Origin: Anaerolineae bacterium
Lineage (GTDB): Bacteria > Chloroflexota > Anaerolineae > Aggregatilineales > Phototrophicaceae
Length of the DNA stretch: 64,000 nt
NCBI GenBank assembly: GCA_020849765.1
Contig: JADLAY010000062.1
Location: forward strand, 1-64,000
Direction of reading: 5' to 3'
The notes below the pieces were generated by a model. It was not told the DNA's origin, ran no database searches, and saw only the letters and a program-made list of their open reading frames with translations. The translations under genes and the position numbers were made by a program. This document shows, piece after piece, positions 26,046-35,549 of this stretch; the stretch's first letter is position 1; each line of letters starts with the position of its first letter.

Positions 26046-26780
26046 ATGAGTAAAACCAAAATCCTTTTGGTTGAAGACGATCCAAACATCAACAAACTGA
26101 TCACGGACTACATGAACGCCCATGGCTTCGACGTCACACCGTTCGTGGATGGGCCCGAAGCGCTCGACTACGTTCAGTCGCGCGGGCTGCCCCACATCGC
26201 GCTGATCGACCTCGATTTGCCGTCCATGCACGGGTTCGAATTGAGCGGCAAGCTCAAGTCGATGGCCGATGTGCCGATCATCTTCATCACCGCCACGGAC
26301 GATACCGAAACCGTCGTGACCGGCCTGAAGAAATATGCCGAAGATTTCATCACCAAGCCGTTCGAACTGCGCGAACTCGAAGCGCGCATCCAGGTCGTCC
26401 TCGCGCGCATGCCGAGCCTGGATTACGCCAGCGAGCCGATCATCTACGTGGATGATCGCCTGAACATCGACTTCGCCCACAATCGCATCATTCTGGAAGG
26501 CAAGGCGGCCACGCTGACGCCGACCGAGTCGATTCTGCTGCACGTTTTGCTGCGCAACGCCGGGCGCGTGGTCGAAAACCGGATGTTGATCGCGCGCGTG
26601 TGGCCCTCGGAAGAGGTCTACGAAGATACGCTGCGCGTACACATGCACCGGCTGCGTCGCAAGCTGGAAAACGACTCGCATCATCCCCACTACATCCGCA
26701 CCGAGCGCGGCGTCGGCTACATGTTCACCGTGCGCCCGCCGGATGGCATGTCGCTCGACAACGGAGATGACAAGCACTAA
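26046..26780 (+). CDS. OmpR/PhoB-family response regulator
   Basis: Two-component response regulator, 244 aa. The receiver domain (4-~118) has the acidic pair EDD (10-12), the phospho-acceptor D55 in LIDLDLP, the Thr of ITATD and Lys in TKPF. The C-terminal winged helix (~145-232) carries LTPTESILLHVLLRNAGRVV and RVHMHRLRRKLE. It stands alone: no histidine kinase is near, so its partner is encoded elsewhere or it is an orphan. An AT-rich 227-base upstream region presumably holds its promoter. Confidence 0.95.
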   Translation: MSKTKILLVEDDPNINKLITDYMNAHGFDVTPFVDGPEALDYVQSRGLPHIALIDLDLPSMHGFELSGKLKSMADVPIIFITATDDTETVVTGLKKYAEDFITKPFELRELEARIQVVLARMPSLDYASEPIIYVDDRLNIDFAHNRIILEGKAATLTPTESILLHVLLRNAGRVVENRMLIARVWPSEEVYEDTLRVHMHRLRRKLENDSHHPHYIRTERGVGYMFTVRPPDGMSLDNGDDKH

Positions 26781-26820
26781 AGATCACCCGGCCAGATATT
26801 GAGCGCGGGATGATGGCACC

Positions 26821-26846
26821 GCCGCAGGCTCGAAGCCTGCGGCTGG
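26821..26846. repeat. REP-like palindrome, copy 1
   Basis: A 10-bp perfect stem GCCGCAGGCT / AGCCTGCGGC around CGA, followed by TGG. The same 26 bases recur at 29691-29716. Confidence 0.85.
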
Positions 26847-26905
26847 CTGGAACGAACTAGTAACCCAGCACGACGTGTCTGGCCCACAAGCTGTTCAAAG
26901 TATCT

Positions 26906-27035
26906 GCCGGACGTTGAAACGCCCGGCTCACCTCATCAAGCGCACTAAAGGCGCTTTGTAATCCTTTCAGGTCTCTTGTAGCCCCTTTAGTGGGCTTGAT
27001 TTCAGTCAGCCGTTCGGCTTCAGCCAACGGCGACG
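26906..27035 (-). repeat. Four-hairpin dispersed repeat, copy 2
   Basis: About 130 bp matching 7335-7458, with all four stems kept (AACGGC, GGGCT, GCGCTT and CGTCCGGC arms). It lies between the response regulator and the GT4 gene, both ending here. Confidence 0.85.
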
Positions 27036-27110
27036 CTTTGGCACAGTCCATAAACAACAATCTATGTGTAGCGATCCGGTTCACAGAGCGCAGTTGTACC
27101 CAGCCCCGCG

Positions 27111-28274
27111 CTAACGCGCTGCCAGCGTCTCATAGAGGTGTTCCCAGCGTGCGGCGACGACCGGCCAGGCGAATTGCTCGCGCGCCAGCGTTTGCGCCGC
27201 CATGCCCATGCTCGCGCGCCGTGACGCATCCGTGAGCAGCGTCGTCAGCGCCTCGCGGATCGGCTCGACCTGCGGCTCGACGATCAGCGCCGCGCCCGCC
27301 TGTTCCGCTTGTGGGAAATTGCAGCCCGGCGCCAGCAGCAGCGGCAGCCCCATCGCCGCCGCCTCCAGCATCGCCATCGATAAGCCCTCGCCGGTCGCCG
27401 GGAGCGCGAAGCAATCCGCCGCCGCCAGCGCGCCGAGCCGCGCGTCGCCGTCCAGGAAGCCGGTCAGGAGGATGCGGCGGTCGGCCTCGGCCAGCGGTTG
27501 GAGCGTCGCCAGCAGGCCCTCGTCCGGCCCGGCGATCACCAGCCGCGCGTCCGGCAGATCGAGCTGCGAAAAGGCGCGCGCCAGCGCATCAACGCCTTTG
27601 CGCGGGTGCAGCCGTCCGAGGAACAGGCAAACCGGCCCCTCACCCAAAGCCCAGCGCGCACGAAACGCCCGACCAAGTTCACCATTGCGCACCAGATCCG
27701 TATCAATGCCGTTCGGGATCGTCTCGAAGGTCGCGTCGAGATGCGCCGCGCGCCAGAGCAACCGCGCCATCTCGGTCTCAGCGTCATGCAGGCCGACGAC
27801 CGCGTCGATGCGCCGCAGCAGCGCCGGGCTGAGCAAACGATCCCACACCTGCTTGAGGCCGCCGCGCCCGGTCGCCGGGTCGAGCGTGCCATGCGGCGAC
27901 AGCACAAGGGGGACGCCGCGACGGGCAGCCTCCGGCGCGACCAGCAGATTCTCGACGGTGCGGAACTCGTGCAGGTGGACGGCGTCGACATCGCCGAGCA
28001 GGGCTGCTGCCTGCCCGCCGAAGCCCCACGGCGTCGACAGATTGAAGCGGCGCAGCGCGTAGACGCGATTAGGCACGCGCACTATGTGGACGCCGTCGCG
28101 CATCTCGCTGGCGGGCTGCGGACTGCGCTGCTGCAGATCGTGGGCGTCGGTCGTCAGGATGGTGACGCGATGGCCGCGCGCGGTCAATGCACGTGCCAGC
28201 CCTTCGACCGCGCGCACGACGCCGCCAAAGGCATAGGCGGGTGCGTAATAGGGTGTGACGTGCAGGATGTGCAT
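27111..28274 (-). CDS. Family 4 glycosyltransferase (GT-B)
   Basis: Retaining glycosyltransferase, 387 aa, with two Rossmann-like domains. The N-terminal HVTPYYAPAYAFGGVVRAVE is the acceptor-side loop. The C-terminal domain has FLGRLHPRKG (218-227) and the EX7E motif TGEGLSMAMLE (E297, E304) that binds the sugar nucleotide. It lies 5 bases after the stop of the MacB-like permease gene on the same strand, so it probably belongs to that transcript. Donor and acceptor cannot be told. Confidence 0.9.
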   Translation of the reverse strand: MHILHVTPYYAPAYAFGGVVRAVEGLARALTARGHRVTILTTDAHDLQQRSPQPASEMRDGVHIVRVPNRVYALRRFNLSTPWGFGGQAAALLGDVDAVHLHEFRTVENLLVAPEAARRGVPLVLSPHGTLDPATGRGGLKQVWDRLLSPALLRRIDAVVGLHDAETEMARLLWRAAHLDATFETIPNGIDTDLVRNGELGRAFRARWALGEGPVCLFLGRLHPRKGVDALARAFSQLDLPDARLVIAGPDEGLLATLQPLAEADRRILLTGFLDGDARLGALAAADCFALPATGEGLSMAMLEAAAMGLPLLLAPGCNFPQAEQAGAALIVEPQVEPIREALTTLLTDASRRASMGMAAQTLAREQFAWPVVAARWEHLYETLAAR

Positions 28275-28279
28275 GGCGC

Positions 28280-29524
28280 TTATTCGAAGCGCAGGGCGTC
28301 GATCGGGCGCATGTTGGCCGCGCGCCCGGCAGGATACAGCCCGAAGAAGATGCCGATGAAGCTGCTCACGAACGTCGCCAACACCACCGCGTCCGACGTG
28401 ATCGAGAGCGACAGGTCAGGCACGAGCAGGCCGCCGAGCCAGGTGCCCAGCCCGCCGAGCGTGACGCCGAGCGCCCCGCCGATCAGCGAGAGAACGAGGC
28501 TCTCAATCAGGAATTGGAGCAGGATATCGAGGCCACGCGCACCGACCGCCTTGCGCAGGCCAATCTCGCGCGTGCGTTCGGTCACCGAGACGAGCATGAT
28601 GTTCATGATGCCGATGCCGCCGACCAGCAGTGAGATCCCGGCCAGCAGGCTGAGGAAGGCCGTCAGCACGCCGGTGACCGCGCCGAGCGATTCAAGGATC
28701 GTCGCCTGGTTGATGATGCTGAAGTCCTGCTCACCCTGGAAGTTGATCTTGTGAACGTCGTTCAGGTAGGCCTCGATCTCGTTCGAGGCGGATTCCATCG
28801 TCTCCGGTGAGACGGCCTCGACGTACATGACGTCGACCCGGTAGCCGCCGTCGCGCGTACGCGTCTGGCTCATGCGCGTCTGTGCGGTCGTGATCGGGAT
28901 GAGGATGATCTGGTTCTGGTCGCCAAGCGCGCCCAGGCCGGCGCCCTGCTCGTTCATGACGCCGACGATGGTGAACGGGCGGTCGTTGATGCGGATCGTC
29001 TGGCCGACCGGGTCGAAGGATTTATCGCCAAACAGGCGCTCGACGATGGTGGTGCCGAGCACAGCCACGCGCGCGGCATCGTCGACATCCGTCTGCGAGA
29101 TGAAGGCGCTGCCCGGCTGCGGGAACCACTGGCGCACATCCTGCCAGTTGGCCGTCACGCCGCTGACGTTGAGGCGCGTGCTGCCCTCCGGGCCGACGAC
29201 CTCGCCGAAGACGCCGGTTTCGAGCGCGATCTGGCGGATGCTGGGGGCGACGCGCGGGCTGGCGAGTCCCTCCGCCTCGACCGTCGACAGCGGCTGGATG
29301 GTGGTGCGCGTATCGCTCTGCGGGGCGGACGAAAAGACGAACAACACGTTCGCGCCCAGCCCCTGGAATTCGGAAGCGATGTAGTTTTCGACGCCGCGCC
29401 CCAGGCTGACGAGGATGATGACCGCGCCGACGCCGATGATGATACCGAGCGTCGTCAGGATGGCGCGCATCCGGTTGGTCGTCAGGCCCTCAATCGCGAG
29501 GCGAATGTTTTCGACAAAGTTCAT
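28280..29524 (-). CDS. MacB-like ABC transporter permease
   Basis: Permease of a mechanotransmission-type ABC exporter. Layout of the MacB/FtsX family: TM1 (~20-42, after MNFVENIRLAIEGLTTNRMR), a large extracytoplasmic MacB-core domain (~45-270), then three TMs in an FtsX domain with the ERTREIGLRKAVGA signature. I chose the ATG at 29524, matching homologue starts; an in-frame GTG at 29536 is also possible and neither has a clear ribosome binding site. It should be co-transcribed with the ATPase and HlyD-type genes upstream, but a 0.7-kb repeat block lies between. Confidence 0.92.
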   Translation of the reverse strand: MNFVENIRLAIEGLTTNRMRAILTTLGIIIGVGAVIILVSLGRGVENYIASEFQGLGANVLFVFSSAPQSDTRTTIQPLSTVEAEGLASPRVAPSIRQIALETGVFGEVVGPEGSTRLNVSGVTANWQDVRQWFPQPGSAFISQTDVDDAARVAVLGTTIVERLFGDKSFDPVGQTIRINDRPFTIVGVMNEQGAGLGALGDQNQIILIPITTAQTRMSQTRTRDGGYRVDVMYVEAVSPETMESASNEIEAYLNDVHKINFQGEQDFSIINQATILESLGAVTGVLTAFLSLLAGISLLVGGIGIMNIMLVSVTERTREIGLRKAVGARGLDILLQFLIESLVLSLIGGALGVTLGGLGTWLGGLLVPDLSLSITSDAVVLATFVSSFIGIFFGLYPAGRAANMRPIDALRFE

Positions 29525-29690
29525 AGCCAACCGCACTCAAATTTCAGCCCGCACACGCGGACCGCATCTGCACAATCAATCATGGGAGGCGATGCATGAT
29601 GATTCCATCGTCGCCAAGCATCGCCAGTGGGCATAAAGCCTACTGGCGCTCTTTGCTTTTTAAAACCGGATATGTTTGTCGCTTGCCGTC

Positions 29691-29742
29691 GCCGCAGGCT
29701 CGAAGCCTGCGGCTGGCCCTGAAAGCCTGCTGGAAGCAGGCT
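29691..29742. repeat. REP-like palindrome, copy 2, plus a second hairpin
   Basis: The first 26 bases equal 26821-26846. They are followed by AGCCTGC/GCAGGCT around TGGAA, the same core palindrome as in composite-repeat module B. Confidence 0.8.
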
Positions 29743-29799
29743 GTAAAAGGCTACAAACGGACGTGTCCGGATTATTTTGGCAAAGACCATAAGCAAGCT

Positions 29800-30215
29800 C
29801 GAACCCGCCCACCAGACGACGATCGCGCGATGGTCTGGACGAGCTTTCCTTTTGCGCCGATGCGTCCACACCGGTCATGACACTCATCCCTCGTCACCTC
29901 GCACCTCACCACCTGTCCACGCCGCATGCCCTGGCGACCATCCATCGCGGTCCAACTGAGCACCGAGTACAGCCAGGGGCTCAAGCCGCCTGGCTAACGG
30001 CTTGGGCGGGAAGCCTGCTGAAGCAGGCTCGAACCCGCCCACCAGACGACGATCGCGCGATGATCTGGACGAGCTTTTCCTTTTGCGCCGATGCGTCCAC
30101 ACCGGTCATGACACTCATCCCTCGTCACCTCGCCCCTCATCATCTGTCCACGCCCCATGCACTGGCGACCAACCATCATGGCCCAACTGAGCACCGAGTA
30201 CCGAGCACCAAGCAC
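29800..30215 (-). repeat. Composite palindromic repeat, locus 2 (A-B-C-A-B)
   Basis: On the minus strand: module A near 30203-30115, module B near 30060-30010, module C near 29995-29972, module A again 29967-29880, then B again to ~29800. The two A-B tandem units share long identical runs such as the one from GGTCATGACACTCATCCCTC. Order and strand relation mirror the copy at 12497-12790. Confidence 0.85.
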
Positions 30216-30229
30216 ACTATTGCTTCGCC

Positions 30230-31072
<843 letters not shown>

Positions 31073-31121
31073 CCTGACTCCTATCTTCCAACGCGATCAA
31101 ACGCCCCCGCCGCCCGGTTGG

Positions 31122-32591
31122 CTATCGGCTCCGTGCCGGGCCAAAGGTGACGGCGGCCCGCGGCACCAACACGACGCGCATGCCTTCCTCGATGCCGCTC
31201 ACGATTTCGCTCTCGGTTTCGTTGCGCGCGCCGAGCACGACCGGAATCTCTTCGAAGGCGCCATTCTCATTCTGAATCGTGACAAAGGCCATGCCGCTGT
31301 CTCGTTCGATGCGGATGAAGCGGTTCGAGAGCACCAGCGTGTCCTCGCGCTCGCTGACCAGGATCGACGCCGTCGCCGTCATGCCGGCGCGCAGCGGCGC
31401 GTCGGTCGGGTCCAGCCGCACGCGCACCAGATAAGTGACGACCTGCTGCGTCTGGCCAAGGGCAGCGGGCACCGGGGCGATGTCCGTGCGGGTGACGGCG
31501 CCGCCCAGCATCTCCGAAGGTAGCGCGTCGAGCGTCAGTTCGACCCGCTGACCGGCTTCGATGCTGCCGATGTCGTTCTCGTCAATCGCCAGGTCGATGT
31601 AGTAGCCGCTCGGATCGATCATGACGATGGCGGCGCTCTGCTGCGGTGGCGGCTCGCCGATGGTCAGGTTCATCTTGCCGACGACGCCGTCGAATGGCGC
31701 GCGCAGGGCCGCACGATCCAGATTCGACTGCGCCAAGTCGACGCCGAGCTGCGCTTGCTGAAGATCGATCGCCGCCATGTGGACGTCGATCTCGGATGGG
31801 CCGTTGAGCAGCCGGTCGAGCGCGGTCTGCGCCTGGACGATGGCCGCCTGCGCCGAAGCGACCGCCCCGGCGTCGGCGCCATTGTTGCTGGCGGCAGCCG
31901 CCTGCGCATCGGCCACCTGGACGCCGAACTCGGCCTGCTCCAACCCCGGCGCAAACTGATCCGGATCGGCGCCGGGCACGTCGATCGTCTGCTCGACGGT
32001 GCCGACGCCGGGAACATCCTGCACGATGGTGCGCGACGGCGGGTTGACGGCCATATCGCGCTGCAACTGCGCCTGCCAGAGTTGATTGCGCGCCAGTTCC
32101 GCCTGGATGCTGGCGATGTCCGCCTGCTCCGGCGACGAGGTGCTGTAAGTCGCGGCGAGCTGCGCCTGGGCCACGTCGAGCGCGGCCTGGGCCGAAGCCA
32201 CGTCCACATCGCGCGGCGGGGCGAGCAGCGCATCGTAAGCGATCTGACGCAGGTCGCGCGCGATCTCGGCATCACGGAGCGCCGCTTCCAGCGCATCGGC
32301 GTTCTGCTGCGCGAGCACATCCCCGGCGACGACCGTCTGCCCCTCACCGACGAGAATGTCATCGATCACGTTGGGCAGTTCGAAGGCGAGCGTCACTTCG
32401 CGCTGCGGGGCGATGCTGCCCGTCGCGCCGACCGTCACACGCAGCGAGTCACGGCGAACGACCGTCTCGTCGATCACGTCGCTGGCCGTCTCCTGCGCAC
32501 CGGCATCGCGCCCCTGTATGAAGAGCATGATCCCGGCAGCCAGCACGCCGATGATGATCACCGGCACCAAAATGCGAGATATCCGGCGCAT
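31122..32591 (-). CDS. HlyD-family periplasmic adaptor / fusion protein A
   Basis: Membrane-anchored adaptor of a MacB-like exporter. One N-terminal TM (~7-27), a beta-barrel/lipoyl half (VTVGATGSIAPQREVTLAFE), a long Ala/Gln-rich coiled-coil hairpin (~100-270), the second lipoyl half near DRAALRAPFDGVVGKM, then beta-barrel and membrane-proximal domains. 489 aa. Its ATG overlaps the stop of the upstream adaptor gene (TAATG), showing coupling. Having two adaptors in one operon suggests a hetero-oligomer or two alternative complexes. Confidence 0.9.
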   Translation of the reverse strand: MRRISRILVPVIIIGVLAAGIMLFIQGRDAGAQETASDVIDETVVRRDSLRVTVGATGSIAPQREVTLAFELPNVIDDILVGEGQTVVAGDVLAQQNADALEAALRDAEIARDLRQIAYDALLAPPRDVDVASAQAALDVAQAQLAATYSTSSPEQADIASIQAELARNQLWQAQLQRDMAVNPPSRTIVQDVPGVGTVEQTIDVPGADPDQFAPGLEQAEFGVQVADAQAAAASNNGADAGAVASAQAAIVQAQTALDRLLNGPSEIDVHMAAIDLQQAQLGVDLAQSNLDRAALRAPFDGVVGKMNLTIGEPPPQQSAAIVMIDPSGYYIDLAIDENDIGSIEAGQRVELTLDALPSEMLGGAVTRTDIAPVPAALGQTQQVVTYLVRVRLDPTDAPLRAGMTATASILVSEREDTLVLSNRFIRIERDSGMAFVTIQNENGAFEEIPVVLGARNETESEIVSGIEEGMRVVLVPRAAVTFGPARSR

Positions 32592-33982
32592 TAGCCGCCT
32601 CCAAACATCGAGATGGCGTCCCCGCCGAGTTCGACGGCGATCACGTCACCTGGCTGCAGCCCGTCGACGATTTCGCTGTTTTCTTCGCCTTGCAGGCCGA
32701 GCGTGATTTCGATTTCTTCCAGTTCGCCCGCCGCATTGACGCGGTTGACGAAGGCTGTGCCATGCTGGCGATCCAGCCGGATGAAGCGGTTGGGCACGTA
32801 GAGCACACTCGTCACCGTGTCGGTGATGAGCGAGGCTTCAGCGGTCATGCCGACGCGTATCCGGCTGTCGGCGCTCTCATCCAGGCGCAGCGTGACCGGG
32901 TAGCTGACGATGCCGCCCTGATCGACGCCGATCAGCGCGATCTGTTCGACGGTCGCGGGCACGGCGATGTTATCCAGCGCGTCGAAGGTGATCGACGCGT
33001 TCATATCCTGATGAAGCTGGCGCACGTCGATCTCGTCGACGTTGACGCGTACACGCAGCGGCGTCACGTCGGTGACGACACCCAGCGGCACGCTCGGCGC
33101 GATCAGCATACCGACCTCAAGGTCGAGCGTCGTGATGGTGCCATCGATCGGCGCGGTCAGCAGCGTGTTATCGAGCGCGGACTGTGCGCGGTCGAGCGCG
33201 GCGGATGCCTGGGCGATGGCCGCGTCGGCGCTGTCGATCTGGCTCTGGGTCGGCCCGGCGAGTAACCGCGCCAGTTCCGCCTCGGCCTGATCGATGCGTG
33301 CCGCAGCCGGGCCTGCCTGGGCCCCGCTCCCGCGGCGCATGGCCTGCAATCGCAGCCGGGCGATCTCCGCCTGGAACGATGCCGCGCCCACCTGCGCATC
33401 GAGCAGCGAATAGGCTTGCTCTGGCTGCCCGCCGGACGCGGTCGTGCGGGCTTCCTGAGCGTTGGCAACCGCGGCCTGCGCCTGCTGGTAGCTGAGTTCG
33501 GCAGCGCGCAAGTCGTCCGGGTCGGCGCCACCGGCTGCCGAGCGATAACCGGCGCGCGCGGCGTCAATGTTCGCCTGGGCGACGGCGATCTGGCCGCTGT
33601 CCGGCCCGGCGAGCAGATCGTCGCGGCGCAGTTGGGCCGTCTCCAGCCCCAGACGCGCCTGCTCGACGGCGATCTGCTGGGCATCGTTGCTCAGGCGCGC
33701 GACGACATCACCCGCGCGCACGAGATCGCCCTGCTGGGCCATAACTTCGGCAACGCGGCCCGCGCTGGAAAAGCTCAGATTGGCATTCGTGTCGGCATCG
33801 ACCTGGCCCAGGGCCGTGACCGCAACCGTGACATCGCCGGGGACTACCGTGTAGAGTTCAATGTCGGCGCGCTGCGCTGCCTGGGCGGCGGCCTGCCCCT
33901 GACGCCCGGCGAAGACGAGCACCGGAATGCCTAAGAGCAGGACGGCGAGCAGCAGCAGCGAACAGCCTACGGGTCGTTTCAA
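32591..33982 (-). CDS. HlyD-family periplasmic adaptor / fusion protein B
   Basis: Paralogue of the following gene, with the same layout: N-terminal TM (LLLLAVLLLGIPVLVF), lipoyl halves (VTALGQVDADTNANLSFSSA and NTLLTAPIDGTITTL) around an Ala/Gln-rich coiled coil. Start uncertain: a TTG at 33982 has AGGAGT 5 bases upstream, and the GTG just before it is also near this site; an in-frame ATG at 34036 has none. First gene of the exporter operon, divergent from rex. Confidence 0.88.
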   Translation of the reverse strand: MKRPVGCSLLLLAVLLLGIPVLVFAGRQGQAAAQAAQRADIELYTVVPGDVTVAVTALGQVDADTNANLSFSSAGRVAEVMAQQGDLVRAGDVVARLSNDAQQIAVEQARLGLETAQLRRDDLLAGPDSGQIAVAQANIDAARAGYRSAAGGADPDDLRAAELSYQQAQAAVANAQEARTTASGGQPEQAYSLLDAQVGAASFQAEIARLRLQAMRRGSGAQAGPAAARIDQAEAELARLLAGPTQSQIDSADAAIAQASAALDRAQSALDNTLLTAPIDGTITTLDLEVGMLIAPSVPLGVVTDVTPLRVRVNVDEIDVRQLHQDMNASITFDALDNIAVPATVEQIALIGVDQGGIVSYPVTLRLDESADSRIRVGMTAEASLITDTVTSVLYVPNRFIRLDRQHGTAFVNRVNAAGELEEIEITLGLQGEENSEIVDGLQPGDVIAVELGGDAISMFGGG

Positions 33983-34240
33983 CACAGACTCCTGTTCAAA
34001 TTCTGACCGTGCAGACGCGAAGGTCTGCACATCCATACCATTTTACGATAAACAGAGGGCTAAGGTTGTGCTGTGAACGCCAATTCTTTGCCGACTCTCA
34101 TCGTACAAATGCCACAGCCCAGGTTCGTTTAGCTTTGTTAAACAATGTGTGGCGATACGCCTGTTCGAATGCTATATTAATATGCGTTATCTTTCACATA
34201 CTGGCTTCCGCATATCCTACCAGGAAGTGAGCGCAGGCTC

Positions 34241-34861
34241 ATGGCGCCCAACATGATTCCGGATATAGTCATCAGCCGTCTGCCCATCTATTTGCGCGCC
34301 CTCGACCGGCTGGCGCAAGAAGGGGCCGAGGTCACTTCGTCGCAGGAACTCGGCAGGCGGCTGGGGATTAGTTCCGCACAGATTCGTAAAGATCTTTCGC
34401 ATTTTGGCGGCTTTGGGAAACAGGGCACTGGCTACAAAATCCATTATTTGAAAGAACAACTCCGCCAGGTGCTCAAGGTCGAGCGTGAATGGGAAGTCGC
34501 CCTGGTCGGCGCGGGCGATCTCGGCAGCGCCGTCGCCCGTTACAAGGGCTTCGCCGAGCGCGGGTTTCACATCACCTGCGTCTTCGACAGTGCGCCGGAT
34601 AAGGTCGGCAAGAAGGCCGGTGGCTTCGTCATCATGTCCGTCGACCAGATGGTGCAGGAAATCGAAGTGCGCGGCATTCAGATCGCGATGATCGCCGTCC
34701 CGGCAGAGCATGCGCAGGGCGTCGCCGATCAGTTGATCGCCGCCGGGGTGCGCGCCATTCTCAACTACGCGCCGATCAACCTGAACGTGCCCGATAACGT
34801 CCGCGTCCAATACATCGACCCCGTGCTTCACCTCCAACGCATGACGTATTATCTGCCGTAG
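34241..34861 (+). CDS. rex: Redox-sensing transcriptional repressor Rex
   Basis: NADH/NAD+-sensing repressor of fermentative and respiratory genes. N-terminal winged helix (RLPIYLRALDRLAQ, then SSQELGRRLGISSAQIRKDL and HFGGFGKQGTGY, the conserved Rex signature), followed by a Rossmann domain with VGAGDLGSA (89-97) and a C-terminal swapped helix. 206 aa, usual length. It is divergent from the exporter operon. An 11-bp palindrome TTGTTAAACAA lies ~100 bases upstream, shorter than a full Rex operator. Confidence 0.96.
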   Translation: MAPNMIPDIVISRLPIYLRALDRLAQEGAEVTSSQELGRRLGISSAQIRKDLSHFGGFGKQGTGYKIHYLKEQLRQVLKVEREWEVALVGAGDLGSAVARYKGFAERGFHITCVFDSAPDKVGKKAGGFVIMSVDQMVQEIEVRGIQIAMIAVPAEHAQGVADQLIAAGVRAILNYAPINLNVPDNVRVQYIDPVLHLQRMTYYLP

Positions 34862-34905
34862 CCGCGCGTTCACCCTACCCGCCTGCAGGAAAGGCGTGCG
34901 TTGGT

Positions 34906-35538
34906 ATGGACATGCCGGAAGATTTGCTCAAGCTCCTGGCCGCCATCCTCGTCGGCGGCCTGATCGGCGCGGAACGCGAGTTTCGCGATAAAGCCGCTGG
35001 TTTTCGCACGCTCATCCTCATCTGCGTCGGCTCGACGTTGTTCACGCTATTCTCGTTCAGGCTGAGCGGCGCGGGCGACCCGGCACGAATGGCCGCCAAC
35101 ATCGTCACGGGCATCGGCTTCCTCGGCGCGGGTGTCATCCTGCGCGATGGCGGGCGCATCACCGGGCTGACGACAGCGGCGACCATCTGGCTGGTGGCTG
35201 CGCTCGGCGTCGGCATCGGCGGCGGTTTCTACGAACTGATCGCACTGGCTACCGTCCTGATCGCCATCGTACTGCTCGCCTTTCCACGCTTCGAACGCTG
35301 GATCGATGACCAGCGCGCCTGGCACACCTATGAGATCGTCTTCCCCGTCAACCGGCAAAAGCTGAGAGCGCTGGAAGAGTTGTTCGAAGAGTACCAACTT
35401 CACGTTCGCCAGCGTAAGCGCATCCGCCGCGGCGATCGCATCATCTGCACGTGGACGGCGCATGGCAAACCGAGCGACCACGAGTTACTGGTTGAACGGT
35501 TGCTGGCGGACAAAGACGTCGAAGAGTTCCGCTTCTAG
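34906..35538 (+). CDS. MgtC/SapB-family membrane protein
   Basis: Inner-membrane protein of the MgtC family, whose members affect Mg homeostasis and F-ATPase function; the role outside pathogens is unsettled. Four to five TMs in the first ~130 residues with the family motifs AAILVGGLIGAERE and FRTLILICVGS, and GIGFLGAGVILRDG. A C-terminal ACT-like soluble domain (~140-210) is present. It lies 44 bases after rex in the same direction and may be co-transcribed with it. Confidence 0.92.
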   Translation: MDMPEDLLKLLAAILVGGLIGAEREFRDKAAGFRTLILICVGSTLFTLFSFRLSGAGDPARMAANIVTGIGFLGAGVILRDGGRITGLTTAATIWLVAALGVGIGGGFYELIALATVLIAIVLLAFPRFERWIDDQRAWHTYEIVFPVNRQKLRALEELFEEYQLHVRQRKRIRRGDRIICTWTAHGKPSDHELLVERLLADKDVEEFRF

Positions 35539-35549
35539 CACCACGGCGC

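Larger units (their letters stand above)
26781..27110. other. Gene-free interval with two repeats
   Basis: The interval between convergent genes holds a 23-base palindrome (26821-26843) and the second copy of the four-hairpin repeat (26906-27035); nothing else is visible. Confidence 0.7.
29525..30229. other. Gene-free block of repeats splitting an operon
   Basis: Over 700 bases hold only repeats: the REP-like palindrome (29691-29716), a second hairpin (29724-29742), and module copies of the composite repeat (29800-30215). Open frames here are repeat-derived. The block separates the exporter permease from its ATPase. Confidence 0.75.

Noticed and set aside
34125..34145. Rex operator upstream of rex (TTGTTAAACAA)
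   Set aside because: The palindrome is 11 bp with a single central base, too short for the 16-18 bp Rex site; kept only as a remark.
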